From positions 138,027,762 to 138,091,761 of the forward strand of contig NC_085046.1 of assembly GCF_963662255.1 (NCBI RefSeq): a stretch of DNA of 64,000 bases, read 5' to 3'. Positions 62,948 to 64,000 of the stretch are shown here, in pieces. Both the position numbers and the translations under genes were made by a program. The notes beneath the pieces are model-generated. The model saw only the letters and a list, made by a program, of their open reading frames with translations. It had not been told where the DNA came from and made no database searches. Source of the stretch: Cinclus cinclus (taxonomy: Eukaryota > Chordata > Aves > Passeriformes > Cinclidae). Every line of letters begins with the position of its first letter. Positions within the stretch are counted from its first letter, which is position 1.

Positions 62948-64000
62948 CACTACTGGAATTTCAGTTATTAAAGCTTCAGTTTGGATTAAAGATCCAAACA
63001 AAGAAAAATCTATACTGCATTTTCTGAACAAAGAAACAAATTTTCGTTCATCTGCTACCCACTCTAATTTTGAGATTACAGGACACACCTGAAAGCCTCA
63101 GCATGCAGAGATATAAAAGACTTATTGTGAGATCATTCACCTGTCAACACACCTGTTGGCTCTCAATCTGAGGACTGCTACCTACCTGTCAAAAAAGTAA
63201 AAGGCTTCCAAATCTTTCTTAATTATTTTTAAATAGCTCTTTATTAAAAATTTGAGGTTAAAAAATGCTGAAGAGGATCCATTATCCAGACTATCACACT
63301 TCAGTATCTGTGGTTACTATTTTAAATAACCTAGAAAGAAAAAAGGTTGATTAGAGGCCCTGGATGATAAAATATGGATAAAATCAGTGTTCTGCACCCA
63401 TTTATGCAACAGTCCAATAACTGCACCCTGCAGAGACCACAGGACTCCATTGTAAAGAATACCATCCTCTCCATTAAGCTGCATGTAGGAGTGGGGCTTC
63501 AGCAGGACAGTAGAGAAAGTATAACCCCCTGAAGATCGAATTAGAAGGGGTTACAGTTTGTATTCTTGCTTTGTATGTCTGGCTGAGCTCTTTACCAAAC
63601 CATTTAGAATAGTCCTTATGAAGTTTATAATTTTCTATTCAGCTCCACAGATTTTCCCATTACAGCTATCAAGCTCCTAAGTGGCTTGTTGGCATCTTTA
63701 AAAGTTATAGTCCTCCAGACACAACATCTAAAAATGGAATGCAAAGACGATGTGCAATGCTGGCTCTAATTATGCAGGAGTTCATTTCTATGAATGACTG
63801 GATTTGTTTCCAAAAAAACAAAGAGGGACTTTACACAGGAACTGCTGGCAGAGCCCCATGTTGTCTAGGCATGCTGACCTAAAATGTGACCATGCTTGGA
63901 GGAGAAATTAGTTCAGCAAATGCAAGGTACAACTTTGAATGAAATAGATAAGTCATTTTTTACTCATACAGAGTCAGCTGTAGCTTAGTCCCCAGGAGCA

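Overview
This window is vertebrate nuclear DNA, almost certainly from a bird and probably a songbird. The evidence is the set of chicken-repeat-1 (CR1) LINE 3' ends with their ATTCTATG-type tails, an avian-type solo LTR, short introns, and an AT-rich, CpG-poor background. No bacterial genes, operons or CRISPR arrays are present, and nearly all open reading frames are chance ORFs.

The one protein-coding gene I can support is EXT1 (exostosin-1, a heparan sulfate co-polymerase subunit) on the minus strand. Ten consecutive exons, 2 to 11, lie between 54820 and 29430. Their lengths are 94, 108, 120, 133, 119, 96, 90, 161, 172 and 186 bp. Every junction is GT-AG and every phase is compatible. Together they encode residues 322 to 746 and the stop codon: the C-terminal part of the GT47 domain and the whole GT64 domain. 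Exon 1, the promoter and most of intron 1 lie beyond base 64000.

Layout: 1-24.1 kb is apparently intergenic, downstream of EXT1, with four CR1 fragments and simple repeats. 24.1-29.4 kb is a candidate long EXT1 3' UTR, bounded by a well-formed distal poly(A) signal at 24129-24134 and containing a CR1. 29.3-29.8 kb holds a CpG-rich terminal exon and a 59-bp minisatellite that runs into the last splice acceptor. 29.6-54.8 kb holds the EXT1 exons and introns 2-10, with a CR1 in intron 7, and a solo LTR (with a perfect 5-bp target duplication) and a short CR1 piece in intron 4. 54.8-64 kb is the 3' part of intron 1, with a longer CR1 and a possible conserved non-coding block.

I found no undescribed multi-gene system. 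The points most worth checking are the minisatellite that supplies the intron 10 polypyrimidine tract, the CpG-rich terminal exon, the 5.3-kb 3' UTR hypothesis, the G-run cluster just inside intron 9, and several exact palindromes. Homology statements rest on recognising the protein family and on recalled human EXT1; no search was run.
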